In this document: piece after piece, positions 8,441-17,169 of the stretch
How positions within the stretch are numbered: the first letter of the stretch is position 1
How the letters are laid out: each line of letters starts with the position of its first letter
NCBI RefSeq assembly: GCF_028368935.1
Contig: NZ_JAQNDK010000002.1
Coordinates: forward strand, 1,426,001-1,490,000
From: Sorangium aterium
GTDB taxonomy: Bacteria; Myxococcota_A; Polyangia; Polyangiales; Polyangiaceae
Direction of reading: 5' to 3'
Length of the DNA stretch: 64,000 nt
Notes under the pieces: model-generated
Told to the model about the DNA's origin: nothing
Database searches by the model: none
Seen by the model: the letters and a program-made list of their open reading frames with translations, nothing else
Translations under genes and position numbers: made by a program

Positions 8441-8784
8441 CGACCCAGGTTGAGGTTCGGCCGGGTGGTAACCCGGTGGTAACCCGACCCAGGTTGAGGT
8501 TTGGATGACCCGACCCTGGAGGACCTGGATGCCCCGACCCAGGTTGAGGTTCGGCCGGGTGGTGACCCGACCCCCTGACCCGACCCAGGTTGAGGTTTGG
8601 ATGCCCCGACCCTGGAGGACCTGGATGCCCCGACCCAGGTTGAGGTTCGGCCGGAGGTTCGGCCGGGTGGTGACCCGACCCCCTGACCCGACCCAGGTTG
8701 AGGTTTGGATGACCCGACCCTGGAAAGCCCGACCCAGGTTGAGGTTCAGGTTCGGGGAGGCGGTCGATCCGACCCAGGTTGAGG
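8441..8784. repeat. intergenic minisatellite array 1, core CGACCCAGGTTGAGG(T)
   Basis: Eight copies of CGACCCAGGTTGAGG(T) start at 8441, 8485, 8535, 8581, 8631, 8689, 8730 and 8770. They are interleaved with shorter relatives (CGACCCTGGA, GGTGACCCGACC). Copies 2-6 form a higher-order repeat: 8485 to 8581 and 8535 to 8631 are both 96 bases apart, and the next step is 108 bases with a 12-base insertion. The array fills the gap between the end of leuD and the upstream region of the Cys-rich gene. An open frame runs through it but is not coding. Related arrays occur at 14993-15052 and 22261-22368. Confidence 0.85.
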
Positions 8785-8852
8785 AGGTGCTTGAGGTTGA
8801 GGTGCTTGCTCGCGCGCCCCAGGTTGGGGCAGCGCCCCGCTCGAGCGCGGAG

Positions 8853-9470
8853 CTACTGCGCGGAGGCGGGCCGCACGTAGGGCAGCCGCGCCGCCACCTG
8901 CTGGACCTCCGAGGCCCCCTCGAGCAGCTGGGCGATCGGATCCCACGTGCCCCGGATCAGCGACTCGCGCGCGCCCGGCTTGATGGTGAAGGGCACCGTG
9001 AGATCGCTCCCGGCCCGGATGACCTGCCCCTGCAGGTCGACCGTGACGGGCGTCTTCGGGTCGGCGTTCACGCGCGCCACGAGCGCGGCGCGGTCCTCCC
9101 GGCTCACCGAGACGCAGGGGATGCCGAGCGTCGTCGAGTTGCCGAAGAAGATCTCGGCGAAGCTCTCGGCGATGACGGCCTTGAAACCCGCCTTCGCGAT
9201 CGACTGCGGCGCGTGCTCGCGCGACGACCCGCAGCCGAAGTTGCGGTCGGCGATCAGCACCGTCGCGCCCGCGAAGCGCGGGTCGTTCAGCGGGTGCTCC
9301 CGCTTCTCGCCCCGCTCGTCGAAGCGCACGTCCCGGAAGAGGTGCTCGCCGATGCCGTCGAAGGTGACGCACTTCAGGAAGCGCGCCGGGATGATGCGGT
9401 CCGTGTCGATGTCGTCCCCCGGAACGTGAACGGCGCGACCGGTGACGGATTGAATCAAATCGAGTGCCAT
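8853..9470 (-). CDS. leuD: 3-isopropylmalate dehydratase small subunit
   Basis: A 205-residue small (swivel-domain) subunit of isopropylmalate isomerase, which converts 2- to 3-isopropylmalate in leucine synthesis as a heterodimer with LeuC. The family blocks are clear: a DDIDTDRIIPARF-type motif near residues 19-31, and FGCGSSREHAP in the first half, which positions the substrate carboxylate. Length matches the family. It starts 27 bases after the leuC stop on the same strand, so the two form an operon. Downstream lies the minisatellite array. Confidence 0.96.
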   Translation of the reverse strand: MALDLIQSVTGRAVHVPGDDIDTDRIIPARFLKCVTFDGIGEHLFRDVRFDERGEKREHPLNDPRFAGATVLIADRNFGCGSSREHAPQSIAKAGFKAVIAESFAEIFFGNSTTLGIPCVSVSREDRAALVARVNADPKTPVTVDLQGQVIRAGSDLTVPFTIKPGARESLIRGTWDPIAQLLEGASEVQQVAARLPYVRPASAQ

Positions 9471-9497
9471 TGGGATCTCCCTCGGGTGCGAGCGTCG

Positions 9498-10907
9498 TCA
9501 GATTCCGAACACGTCACGAGCGTCGGCGATCTCGCCGCGGACGGCGGCAGCCGCGACCATCACCGGGCTCATGAGCACGGTGCGCCCGGTGGGGCTCCCC
9601 TGCCTGCCCTTGAAGTTGCGGTTGGACGAGGACGCGCACAGCTCATCCCCGATGAGCTTGTCGGGGTTCATCGCCAGGCACATCGAGCAGCCCGGCTCGC
9701 GCCACTCGAAGCCCGCCTCGCGGAAGACCCGGTCCAGCCCCTCGGCCTCGGCCGCGCGCGCCACCTCCATCGACCCCGGGACGGCCAGCGCGCGCACGTG
9801 CGGCGCGACCTTGTGCCCCTGGATGCGCCGCGCCACCTCCCGGAAATCGGAGATGCGGCCGTTCGTGCAGCTGCCGATGAACGCCACGTTGATCTTCGTC
9901 CCCTCGATCGGCTTGCCGCCCTCGAGCCGCATGTACTCGAGCGCCTCGCGGATCAGCGCCCGCTCGGACTCGTTCGCCACGTCCTCGGCCGCCGGGACCC
10001 TCTCCTTCACCGAGATCGCCTGCCCCGGCGTGATGCCCCAGGTGACCGTCGGCGCGATCTCGCTCGCGTCGATCCGGACGACGTCGTCGTAACGCGCGTC
10101 CTCGTCGGAGGCGATCGAGCGCCAGTACTCGAGCGCCTTGTCCCACGCCTCGCCCTTCGGCGCGTACGGACGCCCCTTGATGTACTCGAACGTCGCCTGG
10201 TCAGGGTTCACATAGCCGACCCGGGCGCCGCCCTCGATCGACATGTTGCACAGGGTCATCCGCTCCTCCATCGAGAACCCCTCGATGGTCGACCCGCCGT
10301 ACTCGTACGCGTAGCCCGTGCCGCCGGACACCCCGAGCCGGCGGATGATCTCGAGGATGATGTCCTTCGCGTAGACGCCCGGCCCGAGCTTGCCCTCCAC
10401 CTGGATCCGCCGGACCTTGAGCCGCTGGAGGCTCAGCGTCTGCGTGGCGAGCACGTCGCGCACCTGCGTCGTCCCGATCCCGAACGCGATCGCGCCGAAC
10501 GCGCCGTGCGTCGACGTGTGCGAGTCGCCGCACGCGATCGTCATGCCCGGCTGCGTGAGGCCGAGCTCGGGGCCGATGATGTGCACGATGCCCTGCCGCC
10601 CCGACTCGAGATCGAAGAACGTGACGCCCTGCTCGGTGCACGCCTTCTTGAGCGCGTCGACCATCCCCTCGGCCAGCGTGTCCTTGAACGGCCGCTTGCG
10701 GTTGTCGGTCGGGACGATGTGATCGAGGGTCGCGAACGTCCGCTCGGGCATGCTCACCCGCAGGCCGAGATCGCGGAGCATCCCGAACGCCTGGGGGCTC
10801 GTCACCTCGTGGATCAGGTGAAGGCCGATGAAGAGCTGATCCTCGCCGCTCGGCAACGTGCGGACTTTGTGGAGGTCCCAAACCTTGTCATAGAGACTCT
10901 TACCCAT
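9498..10907 (-). CDS. leuC: 3-isopropylmalate dehydratase large subunit
   Basis: A 469-residue aconitase-family catalytic subunit. The [4Fe-4S] ligands are visible as Cys347 (FIGSCTNGR), Cys407 and Cys410 (GCSMC); the substrate-channel block [12 protein letters not shown] lies at about 128-138. The ATG at 10905-10907 ([10 protein letters not shown]) is the natural family start; an upstream in-frame extension to 11000 is not conserved-looking. It is the first gene of leuCD. A LysR-type gene starts divergently 232 bases upstream, the classical arrangement for a pathway-specific regulator, so leucine-pathway control by that protein is likely but inferred. Confidence 0.96.
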   Translation of the reverse strand: MGKSLYDKVWDLHKVRTLPSGEDQLFIGLHLIHEVTSPQAFGMLRDLGLRVSMPERTFATLDHIVPTDNRKRPFKDTLAEGMVDALKKACTEQGVTFFDLESGRQGIVHIIGPELGLTQPGMTIACGDSHTSTHGAFGAIAFGIGTTQVRDVLATQTLSLQRLKVRRIQVEGKLGPGVYAKDIILEIIRRLGVSGGTGYAYEYGGSTIEGFSMEERMTLCNMSIEGGARVGYVNPDQATFEYIKGRPYAPKGEAWDKALEYWRSIASDEDARYDDVVRIDASEIAPTVTWGITPGQAISVKERVPAAEDVANESERALIREALEYMRLEGGKPIEGTKINVAFIGSCTNGRISDFREVARRIQGHKVAPHVRALAVPGSMEVARAAEAEGLDRVFREAGFEWREPGCSMCLAMNPDKLIGDELCASSSNRNFKGRQGSPTGRTVLMSPVMVAAAAVRGEIADARDVFGI

Positions 10908-11094
10908 GATGGCCTCTCGCGGTGCGCTGGAATCGGGTGAAGGGGGGTGAAGGGGGACGGCGTGCGAAGCGAAGCGGACCAGCCCGAGCGCCGCAGCCAC
11001 GGCGCGCCGGCAGCCTCGTTGGAGGCGTCCGGCGCGCCGCCGGTCTGGCGGTCCAACGTCGGGCGGGCGGCATGACTATGCGGGCGCGAGAGGA

Positions 11095-11131
11095 TTAAGT
11101 CGAATGAAACTTTTTTCACGATCGGTTAAGT
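11095..11131. promoter_or_regulatory. putative control region between leuC and lysR-type gene
   Basis: A conspicuously AT-rich patch in an otherwise GC-rich gap. It holds a direct repeat TTAAGT (11096-11100 region and 11126-11131) and a dyad TGAAA-N4-TTTCA (11105-11118), close to the T-N11-A type of LysR-family site. It ends just before the LysR ATG at 11140, so it could be the autoregulatory operator and the lysR promoter. Assignment is from position and symmetry only. Confidence 0.35.
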
Positions 11132-11139
11132 AAAACTAC

Positions 11140-12051
11140 ATGGACGCGTCGCTGCTCCCCGCGCTCGAGGATGTGCTCATGGTGGCCCGGTCGGGCTCGG
11201 TCGCCGAGGCGGCGCGGCGGCTGCACAAGACGCCGTCGGCGATCAGCCAGCAGGTGCGGCGGGTGGAGGAGCGCTTCGGGGTGGCGCTGTTCGAGCGCGA
11301 CGGGCGCGGCGTGCGGCTGAGCCCGGCCGGCGAGGCGGCGCTCGGCGCGATCACGCGGCTGTTCGACCAGGCGGAGGGGGTGTTCGAGCTGCTCTCGGAG
11401 CTGGCGGGGGAGCCGTCGACGACCCTGCGCGTGGCGGCGAGCGACTACCTCGGCAAGGGGCTGCTCGTGCCGGTGATCCGCCAGATGCTCGAGAAGCGCG
11501 CGCCGGTGCGGTTCGCGATCACGACGGCGAACTCGGTCGACGCCGCGCGGGGGGTAGAGCGCGGCGAGGTGGATCTGGGCCTCGCGTCGGCGTCCTCGGC
11601 GGGCGGCGACCTCGTGAAGCAGCCGCTGTTCGTGCAGCCGTTCCTCTGGGTAGGGCCGCGGCTCAAGGGCTCGGCGCCGGCGCTGCGCGAGCGGCTCCGG
11701 CACGAGCCGCTGCTCCGGCTGGCGCCCGGCAGCGTGGGGCGGCGGATGCTCGACGCGTACCTGGATCGCGAGCGGATCCGGCCCATCTCGACGATCGACG
11801 TGTCGAGCGTGTCGCTCCTCGTCTCGTACGTCTCCGGCGGGCTCGGCATCGGCCTCGCGCCGGCGCTCGCGCTGACCGAGGTCGCGCGCTCGCGGCTCGA
11901 CGTCGAGGTCGCGGAGGTCGACCCGCTGCCCGTCGAGCTGATGACGCGCGAGAATTTCCGGCGCAATCCGATCATCGAGCGCTTCGTCGAGCGGCTCGCC
12001 GCCGAGGGGCGCCGCGCGGAGCAGCGGACGCGCGCGCTCCTCGGCGGCTGA
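11140..12051 (+). CDS. LysR-family transcriptional regulator
   Basis: A 303-residue DNA-binding regulator. The winged helix-turn-helix occupies residues 1-60 (SVAEAARRLHKTPSAISQQ, then RRVEERFGVALFER), followed by the periplasmic-binding-like effector domain (about 90-300), including the usual GGLGIGLAP block. Divergent placement beside leuCD suggests it responds to a leucine-pathway intermediate, as many LysR proteins regulate the adjacent divergent operon; the effector cannot be read from sequence. The start lies behind an AT-rich patch with a dyad (11105-11118). Confidence 0.92.
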   Translation: MDASLLPALEDVLMVARSGSVAEAARRLHKTPSAISQQVRRVEERFGVALFERDGRGVRLSPAGEAALGAITRLFDQAEGVFELLSELAGEPSTTLRVAASDYLGKGLLVPVIRQMLEKRAPVRFAITTANSVDAARGVERGEVDLGLASASSAGGDLVKQPLFVQPFLWVGPRLKGSAPALRERLRHEPLLRLAPGSVGRRMLDAYLDRERIRPISTIDVSSVSLLVSYVSGGLGIGLAPALALTEVARSRLDVEVAEVDPLPVELMTRENFRRNPIIERFVERLAAEGRRAEQRTRALLGG

Positions 12052-12183
12052 CGCCGCGCGAGGCGCGCCGCCGCCCGTCAGGTGGACGGGGTGCGACACG
12101 ATGACTCGCCCCGTCGACAAGAGCGTGCGCCCCGGGGCGCAACAGGGGTGGTCGGCGCGGCCGGCGCGGCCGGCCTGCGTGGC

Positions 12184-13728
12184 TCAGGGCTCGCGCGTGT
12201 TGCCGCGCGTGTCCTTCAGCATCACGTCGTGGACGCCGCCCTCGTGGATGCTCACCGCGGACGCGACGGTCAGGCGGGCGCGCATGTACAGGTCGCGCAG
12301 CGAGGTGGCGCCGCAGTTGCACATCGTCGAGCGCACCTTGGCCAGGGTGACGTCGAGGTTGTCCTTCAGCTTGCCGGCGTACGGCACGTAGCTGTCGACG
12401 CCCTCCTCGAACTCCAGCTGATCCTTCTTCTTGCTGGTATCGCCGTGGTCGTAGCGCTGCCAGTTGCGCGCGCGGTTGCTCCCTTCACCCCAGTACTCCT
12501 TCATGAACTGGTTGTTCACGCGGACCTTGCGCCCGGGCGACTCGTCGAAGCGCGCGAAGTAGCGGCCCATCATGACGAAGTCGGCGCCCATCGCGAGGGC
12601 GATCGTGATGTGGTAGTCCTGGCTGATGCCGCCGTCGGAGCAGATCGGCACGTAGACTCCGGTCCGCTGGAAGTACTCGTCGCGCGCCTTGGCCACCTCG
12701 ATCACGGCCGACGCCTGGCCGCGGCCGATCCCCTTCTGCTCGCGCGTGATACAGATGGATCCGCCGCCGATGCCGACCTTGACGAAGTCGGCGCCCGCCT
12801 CGACCAGGTAGAGGAAGCCCTCGCGATCGACGACGTTGCCGGCGCCGACATAGGCCGGCTTGCCGAGCGACTTCACGAAGGCGATGGTGTCGCCCTGCCA
12901 CTCGGAGTAGCCGTCCGACGAGTCGATACAGAGCACGTCGGCGCCCGCCTCCACCAGCGCCGGCACGCGATCTCTGTAGTCGCGCGAGTTGATGCCGGCG
13001 CCGACGATCAGGCGCTTCTCGTGATCCACGTTCTCGAGCGGGTGCGCCTGGTGCGACTCGTAGTCCTTGCGAAACACCAGGTACTGGAGGTGCTGTCGCT
13101 CGTCGATGACGGGCAGGGTGTTGAGCTTGTGACGCCAGATGAGCTCGTTCGCCTCCTGCAGATCGAGGCCGACCTTGCCGCAGTGGATCGACTTGAACGG
13201 CGTCATGATCTCGCGCACCGGCGTGCTGAGCGGCGTCTTGCCGAGCCGGTAATCGCGGCTCGTGATGATGCCGACGAACCTGCCCGTGGGCGTGCCGTCC
13301 TCGGTGATCGCAATCGTGGAGTGGCCCGTGCGATCGGTGAGCTCGAGGACGTCGCCGAGCGTCGCGTCGGGGCGCAGGTTCGAGTCGCTCACGACGAACC
13401 CTGCCTTGTAGTTCTTCACGCGCCGCACCATGGCGGCTTCCTCCTCGATGCCCTGCGAGCCGTACACGAACGACAGGCCGCCGCAGCGCGCGAGCGCGAT
13501 CGCGAGGTCGGCGCCCGAGACCGACTGCATCATCGCGCTGGTGACCGGCACGCTCATCGTGAGCGGCGCGAGCCTCGGATCTGGCGGCGTCGCGCCCGGA
13601 TCGGCCTTGAACCGGACGACAGGGGCCGTGAGATCGACGTTCGCCGGGACGCAGTCCTTCGTCGTCAGATTCGGGACGAGCAGGTACTCGCCAAACGTCC
13701 TGCTCGGCTCATCGTAGATGAATGCCAT
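12184..13728 (-). CDS. guaB: IMP dehydrogenase
   Basis: A 514-residue enzyme oxidising IMP to XMP with NAD in guanine nucleotide synthesis. The (beta/alpha)8 barrel is interrupted by two CBS domains (about residues 110-230; [17 protein letters not shown] and [12 protein letters not shown] are visible). The catalytic Cys is Cys326 in [10 protein letters not shown]; the usual bacterial loop reads GPGSICTTR, so this belongs to a less common loop variant. The GAGINSRDY and [10 protein letters not shown] blocks and the mobile-flap region ([15 protein letters not shown]) are present. The C-terminus carries a cysteine-containing [12 protein letters not shown] block. It stands alone, convergent with the LysR gene. 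Confidence 0.92.
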   Translation of the reverse strand: MAFIYDEPSRTFGEYLLVPNLTTKDCVPANVDLTAPVVRFKADPGATPPDPRLAPLTMSVPVTSAMMQSVSGADLAIALARCGGLSFVYGSQGIEEEAAMVRRVKNYKAGFVVSDSNLRPDATLGDVLELTDRTGHSTIAITEDGTPTGRFVGIITSRDYRLGKTPLSTPVREIMTPFKSIHCGKVGLDLQEANELIWRHKLNTLPVIDERQHLQYLVFRKDYESHQAHPLENVDHEKRLIVGAGINSRDYRDRVPALVEAGADVLCIDSSDGYSEWQGDTIAFVKSLGKPAYVGAGNVVDREGFLYLVEAGADFVKVGIGGGSICITREQKGIGRGQASAVIEVAKARDEYFQRTGVYVPICSDGGISQDYHITIALAMGADFVMMGRYFARFDESPGRKVRVNNQFMKEYWGEGSNRARNWQRYDHGDTSKKKDQLEFEEGVDSYVPYAGKLKDNLDVTLAKVRSTMCNCGATSLRDLYMRARLTVASAVSIHEGGVHDVMLKDTRGNTREP

Positions 13729-13940
13729 GTCGGCTCCTAGTGCAAGGATCCCCGGCTGTCAAACACGAGCGGCGCCGTTCTCCCGGGAAAGTCGTGTAAT
13801 ATCGATGGTTTGCGGGGGCAACGGCGGGCCTGGAAGGGCGGCGCGAGGCGCGAGGCGACAGGGGCCCGGCCGCCCGCCAGCGTCGCGGCGAGGCGGTGCA
13901 GGAGCCCGGGCGGGATGACCGGGCTCCCTGGGGGGCGGAG

Positions 13941-14906
13941 CTAGAGCGGGCGCACCGGCAGGCAGAGCTCGCAGCGGAAGCTGTTGGTCTTGGGATCGTG
14001 GAACTCGCCCTGGTAGAGCTCGAAGCAGGGCCGGTGATCGGGCTGATAGCCGCTCTCAGGGAGCCACCTGCCGAAGAGCTGGTCCCAGGCGGCGCCGATC
14101 GTGTGCGCCTCGCCGAGGAACGCGCCCGCGGCGTACTTGCCGCCGGCGACGTCGGTCACGTTGACGTCGCCGTCCGCCTTGAAGTCCTGCGGGATCACGA
14201 TGGCGGCGTCGAGGCGGCACTTGGCAGGCTCGGTGACCTTGGGGTTGTCGTGCGCGATGTTGAGGCAGATGCGGTCCGGGGTCCACAGATCGCGGGCGCT
14301 GGCCCAGCGCACGAGCCGCTGCCAGGCCTCGTCGACGCTCCCTCCCGGGCCGTAGGGGCCGACGCATCGGACATAGGCCACGTGGTAGCTCGGCAGGGTC
14401 TTCACGGTCACGTTCATGATCTCCTCCTCGTCTTGGCGGGCGTCCGCGCCCGACGAGGAGGCATCTTGGTAGGGCGCGCAGACCGCTGCTTTGCACGGAT
14501 TGCGCTCGACTTCACCCGGCTTGCGATCCGCTTGCCCCGCCTTGCGCGCGTCCGTGGCGCCGCCGTTGCGCCAGGCGGACGCGCTCATGCCGAAGCGCTC
14601 CTTGAAGGCGCGCGCGAAGGCGCTCGCCGAGCCGAAGCCGTTCTCGAGGGCGATCTCGAGGATGTCGGCGCGCGGCCGCTGCACGAGGTGGCTCGCAGCG
14701 GTCTCGAGGCGCGTCCGCTGGATGAACTCGCGAAGGTTCTCGCCCGTCATGGACTTGAACACGCGGTGGAAGTGAAACGGCGAGAACGCCGCCACGGCCG
14801 CCAGCGTGTCGAGGGAGAGGTCCTCCGCGCGGTGGGCCTGGATGTAGTCGATCACGCGGTTGACCCGCCGCTGGTACTCGGCGCGGCTCCTGTCGGACGT
14901 TGCCAC
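13941..14906 (-). CDS. AraC-family regulator fused to a GyrI-like effector domain
   Basis: A 321-residue one-component regulator. Residues ~12-115 form the double helix-turn-helix AraC DNA-binding domain (LSLDTLAAVAAFSPFHFHRVFKSMTG-type start, then IALENGFGSASAFARAFKERFG). A polar linker follows, then a GyrI-like small-molecule-binding domain from about 160 to the end (starting VTVKTLPSYHVAYVRCVGPY). N-terminal AraC plus C-terminal GyrI is the Rob/BltR-like layout that senses hydrophobic drugs or dyes. No partner operon is obvious; the next gene upstream (DUF4185) is on the same strand beyond a minisatellite. Confidence 0.88.
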   Translation of the reverse strand: MATSDRSRAEYQRRVNRVIDYIQAHRAEDLSLDTLAAVAAFSPFHFHRVFKSMTGENLREFIQRTRLETAASHLVQRPRADILEIALENGFGSASAFARAFKERFGMSASAWRNGGATDARKAGQADRKPGEVERNPCKAAVCAPYQDASSSGADARQDEEEIMNVTVKTLPSYHVAYVRCVGPYGPGGSVDEAWQRLVRWASARDLWTPDRICLNIAHDNPKVTEPAKCRLDAAIVIPQDFKADGDVNVTDVAGGKYAAGAFLGEAHTIGAAWDQLFGRWLPESGYQPDHRPCFELYQGEFHDPKTNSFRCELCLPVRPL

Positions 14907-14992
14907 GGGCGGAGGGTACCTGATGGATGGTCGCAGAAAAAAGGGCCTCGGCCGCGACCGCGCCCAGGTTGGGAGGGGCGCCCGGCACCCGA

Positions 14993-15052
14993 CTCAACGT
15001 GGGTCGGGTCGCCTCAACGTGGGTCGGGTCGCCTCAACGTGGGTCGGGTCGC
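14993..15052. repeat. intergenic minisatellite array 2, inverted orientation
   Basis: Three exact head-to-tail copies of the 20-base unit CTCAACGTGGGTCGGGTCGC. Read in reverse complement this is GCGACCCGACCCACGTTGAG, a variant of the GACCCAGGTTGAG core of arrays 1 and 3 (one base differs). A lone CGCCCAGGTTGGG relative lies at about 14971. The array ends two bases before the stop codon of the DUF4185 lipoprotein gene and fills the gap to the AraC-GyrI gene. Confidence 0.8.
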
Positions 15053-15054
15053 CT

Positions 15055-16182
15055 CTACTCGAGCTCCAGCTCGACGAGCCGGATCTCCCCCTCCAGGAAC
15101 CCCGTCTCCCGGAAGTACGTCATGTACTCCACCCGCTCTCCTTCCCGCGCGAGCTCCGCGTGCACGAGGGCGGCATAGGGCCACGCATCCGGCGTAGGCG
15201 GGACCTCGGCGGTGAGAACCACCGCGCTGTCCGACCAGGGCCCCTCCGGCGCCGGAGCCGTCCGGATCGAGATCTCCGACGATACCGGCTCGCTGTACAG
15301 CGCGATGTACCTGCCGACATGCTCATTCCAATGCACCGACATCATCGGTGCCCCCGCCATGACCGGCTCCGCCTCACCATGGCCCTTCACCCAGCGCTCG
15401 TCCGAGAAGAACCGCCACGCGTCGCGCTCCGTTGCCTCCGCGAGCGGGGCGCGCGCGACGATGCACGGGCACGTGAGACCCGAGCACGCGCAGGCATAGG
15501 CGTAGAGCATCCCCTCGCGGACGAGCGCCGCCGACGTGAGCAAGGGCTCATCCGCGCCGAAGAGGAGCGTCGGATCCGCAGCGCCCGGGCGCACCTCCGG
15601 GCGTGCGGGGGGCGCGTCGAGGCTCTCCCAGACAGCGATGGACGAACCCAGCATGTCGACTTCGAACGCCCCGGCCCCGAGTCGCCCCGTCACCTTGCTG
15701 TAGAAGACGAGCGCACGGCCGGTCGCCTCGTCGACGACGATGGGGCCCGGCCACAGCGCATAGCGCGCTCCGCAGTCCTCCTCGCACGTCTCCTCCGAAC
15801 GAGGGTCGGAGTGCTCGAGGTTGAACGCGAGCTCCTCCTCGGTGAACGGCAGGAACTCCCGCGGCGCGCCGTCCGCGTCGAGCGGCTCGGTGAGCGACGA
15901 GAGCCCATCCGACGCATCCAGATCGTCGGTCGCGCAGAAGGTGCTCGACCTCCAGAGCGCCCCGTCTTCCCCCGGCATCTCCAAGGTCGTGTCGCCGAAC
16001 ACCCACACCGATCGGTCGCCCCACCGCGCGCTGTAGCCGCCGTCCCGCCCTCGGATCGCCGGGGCAAACTCCAGCGCGCCCAGGTCGCGCACCGCGCGCA
16101 CCGCGGCCTCGGGCGCCTCCTCGCCACACCCGGCGCACAGGAGAGCGAACCCGGCGGCTCCCATGGTCCTTCGATAACGCAT
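15055..16182 (-). CDS. DUF4185-type lipoprotein
   Basis: A 375-residue exported protein. The ATG at 16180-16182 gives a short positively charged start, a hydrophobic run and a lipobox-like end at Cys19 (LLCAGC). An in-frame extension upstream to 16284 has no signal character. The mature part shows repeated blades such as SVWVFGDTTLEMPG, ALWPGPIVVDEATGRALVFYSKV and PMMSVHWNEHVGRYIALYSEP. These fit the beta-propeller DUF4185 family related to GH43/GH32-like folds. No confirmed activity exists for this family; a carbohydrate-related surface role is plausible. Four Cys (CSGLTCPC, ETCEEDC) suggest disulfides. Confidence 0.75.
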   Translation of the reverse strand: MRYRRTMGAAGFALLCAGCGEEAPEAAVRAVRDLGALEFAPAIRGRDGGYSARWGDRSVWVFGDTTLEMPGEDGALWRSSTFCATDDLDASDGLSSLTEPLDADGAPREFLPFTEEELAFNLEHSDPRSEETCEEDCGARYALWPGPIVVDEATGRALVFYSKVTGRLGAGAFEVDMLGSSIAVWESLDAPPARPEVRPGAADPTLLFGADEPLLTSAALVREGMLYAYACACSGLTCPCIVARAPLAEATERDAWRFFSDERWVKGHGEAEPVMAGAPMMSVHWNEHVGRYIALYSEPVSSEISIRTAPAPEGPWSDSAVVLTAEVPPTPDAWPYAALVHAELAREGERVEYMTYFRETGFLEGEIRLVELELE

Positions 16183-16383
16183 GCGCGCGAGGGTACCATG
16201 GGGAGCCTGAACGCCGCCGCCGTCGGCGTCGCTCCGCTGCCGGACTACACGCGACGGGGGCGCCGGCGGGCCCCGCGCGCACAAGGGCTCTGGCGCAGAG
16301 GATGGCGGCGATCCGCAAGAGGCGAGGAGAGCTACTCCGCTGATCGGTTCGCGGTCTGGAGGACGGCGATGCCTCCGCCGCTG

Positions 16384-16722
16384 TCAAATCTGCCTGCAGG
16401 CGGCAGCGCAGCGGCGGCACTCGTCAGCGCACGTCTTCATCTGCATATCCCCAGTGAGCTTATCGCAGCTCGCCGCGCACTGCTCGCAGAGGCTGGCGCA
16501 CACGCTCATCATCTGGGGGATCTGGGGCGAGCTGCGCAGGAGGAGCTTCGAGGTCGCCTCGCAGATATCGGCGCAGTCCTGGAGCATCCGCATGTGCGTG
16601 GCGCTCACGTGAGAGCCTCCCATCTCGAGGCAATACTGAGCCGCGTGCGTGCAGATCGAGCTACAATCCTGGGTGAACCGGGCCACCTCCCGGAACGATC
16701 TGTCCCCCGGAAACTTGATCAT
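16384..16722 (-). CDS. Cys-rich four-helix protein, copper-storage (Csp/DUF326) type
   Basis: A 112-residue protein with 13 Cys arranged as CX3C, CX2C and CX6C pairs along amphipathic helices: C20/C24/C31, C50/C54, C75/C79/C82/C86 and C98/C102/C105/C109. This is the signature of the DUF326/Csp family, cytosolic or exported four-helix bundles that fill their core with Cu(I) thiolates. No signal peptide is seen with the chosen start (MIKFPGDRSF), so it would be a cytosolic Csp3-like store. The ATG has a strong GGGGGG ribosome-binding sequence. A longer in-frame extension upstream is rejected. The upstream neighbour is a ferritin-like protein, so the two may both serve metal handling (inference). 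Confidence 0.8.
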   Translation of the reverse strand: MIKFPGDRSFREVARFTQDCSSICTHAAQYCLEMGGSHVSATHMRMLQDCADICEATSKLLLRSSPQIPQMMSVCASLCEQCAASCDKLTGDMQMKTCADECRRCAAACRQI

Positions 16723-17000
16723 GAGAACCCCCCTTGATCCAACCGGCCGCCCCTCGCCGCGAGGGAGCCTCGCGACAAGGCGGCAACTTCGGTATCTGGA
16801 GGGTGCATGGATTCGATGGCTTTCGCATGTCGGGCCATCCCGTAAATGGGCCTCGGAACAGCGACCGACGCCGAGACCGCCGTGCCCTCGAGCGCGCCTC
16901 GCGAACAGCCGGGACGCCGCGAGACATGCGCGAACGCCCCGCCCGAACCGCTGGTCCCGCCCTGGTCGCTCCCTCCGCGCAACGCGGCGACACAACGTGG

Positions 17001-17168
17001 CTCTACTGCGGGAAGTTGCCCCGGCTCGGCAGAAAAACCGCCAAGCCGCCAAAGACGCCAAGGGGAGAGGGGGAAGGGGGCCGTCCGGGCATCCCCCTAT
17101 TCCCCGGTTCTCTTGGCGCCCTTGGCGGCTTGGCGGTTCGCTTCCCCGGCCGACTTGCCGCAGTAGAG
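17001..17168. repeat. long imperfect foldback element (~170 bp)
   Basis: Two arms face each other. The outer 11 bases CTCTACTGCGG (17001-17011) pair exactly with 17158-17168. The inner 17 bases AACCGCCAAGCCGCCAA (17036-17052) pair exactly with 17122-17138, and the sequence between is partly complementary (GACGCCAAGGGGAG against the CTCTTGGCGCCC side). The loop is about 40 bases, purine-rich (GGGGGAAGGGGG). It begins directly after the stop codon of the ferritin-like gene (minus strand), upstream of the Csp-like gene. It could be a MITE-like mobile element or a REP-type transcript-end structure. Confidence 0.75.
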
Positions 17169-17169
17169 C

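Noticed and set aside
8505-10940. 811-residue plus-strand open frame, Arg/Asp/His-rich
   Set aside because: Antisense to leuD and leuC, which show complete family motifs; its first part is the minisatellite translated. Typical high-GC shadow frame.
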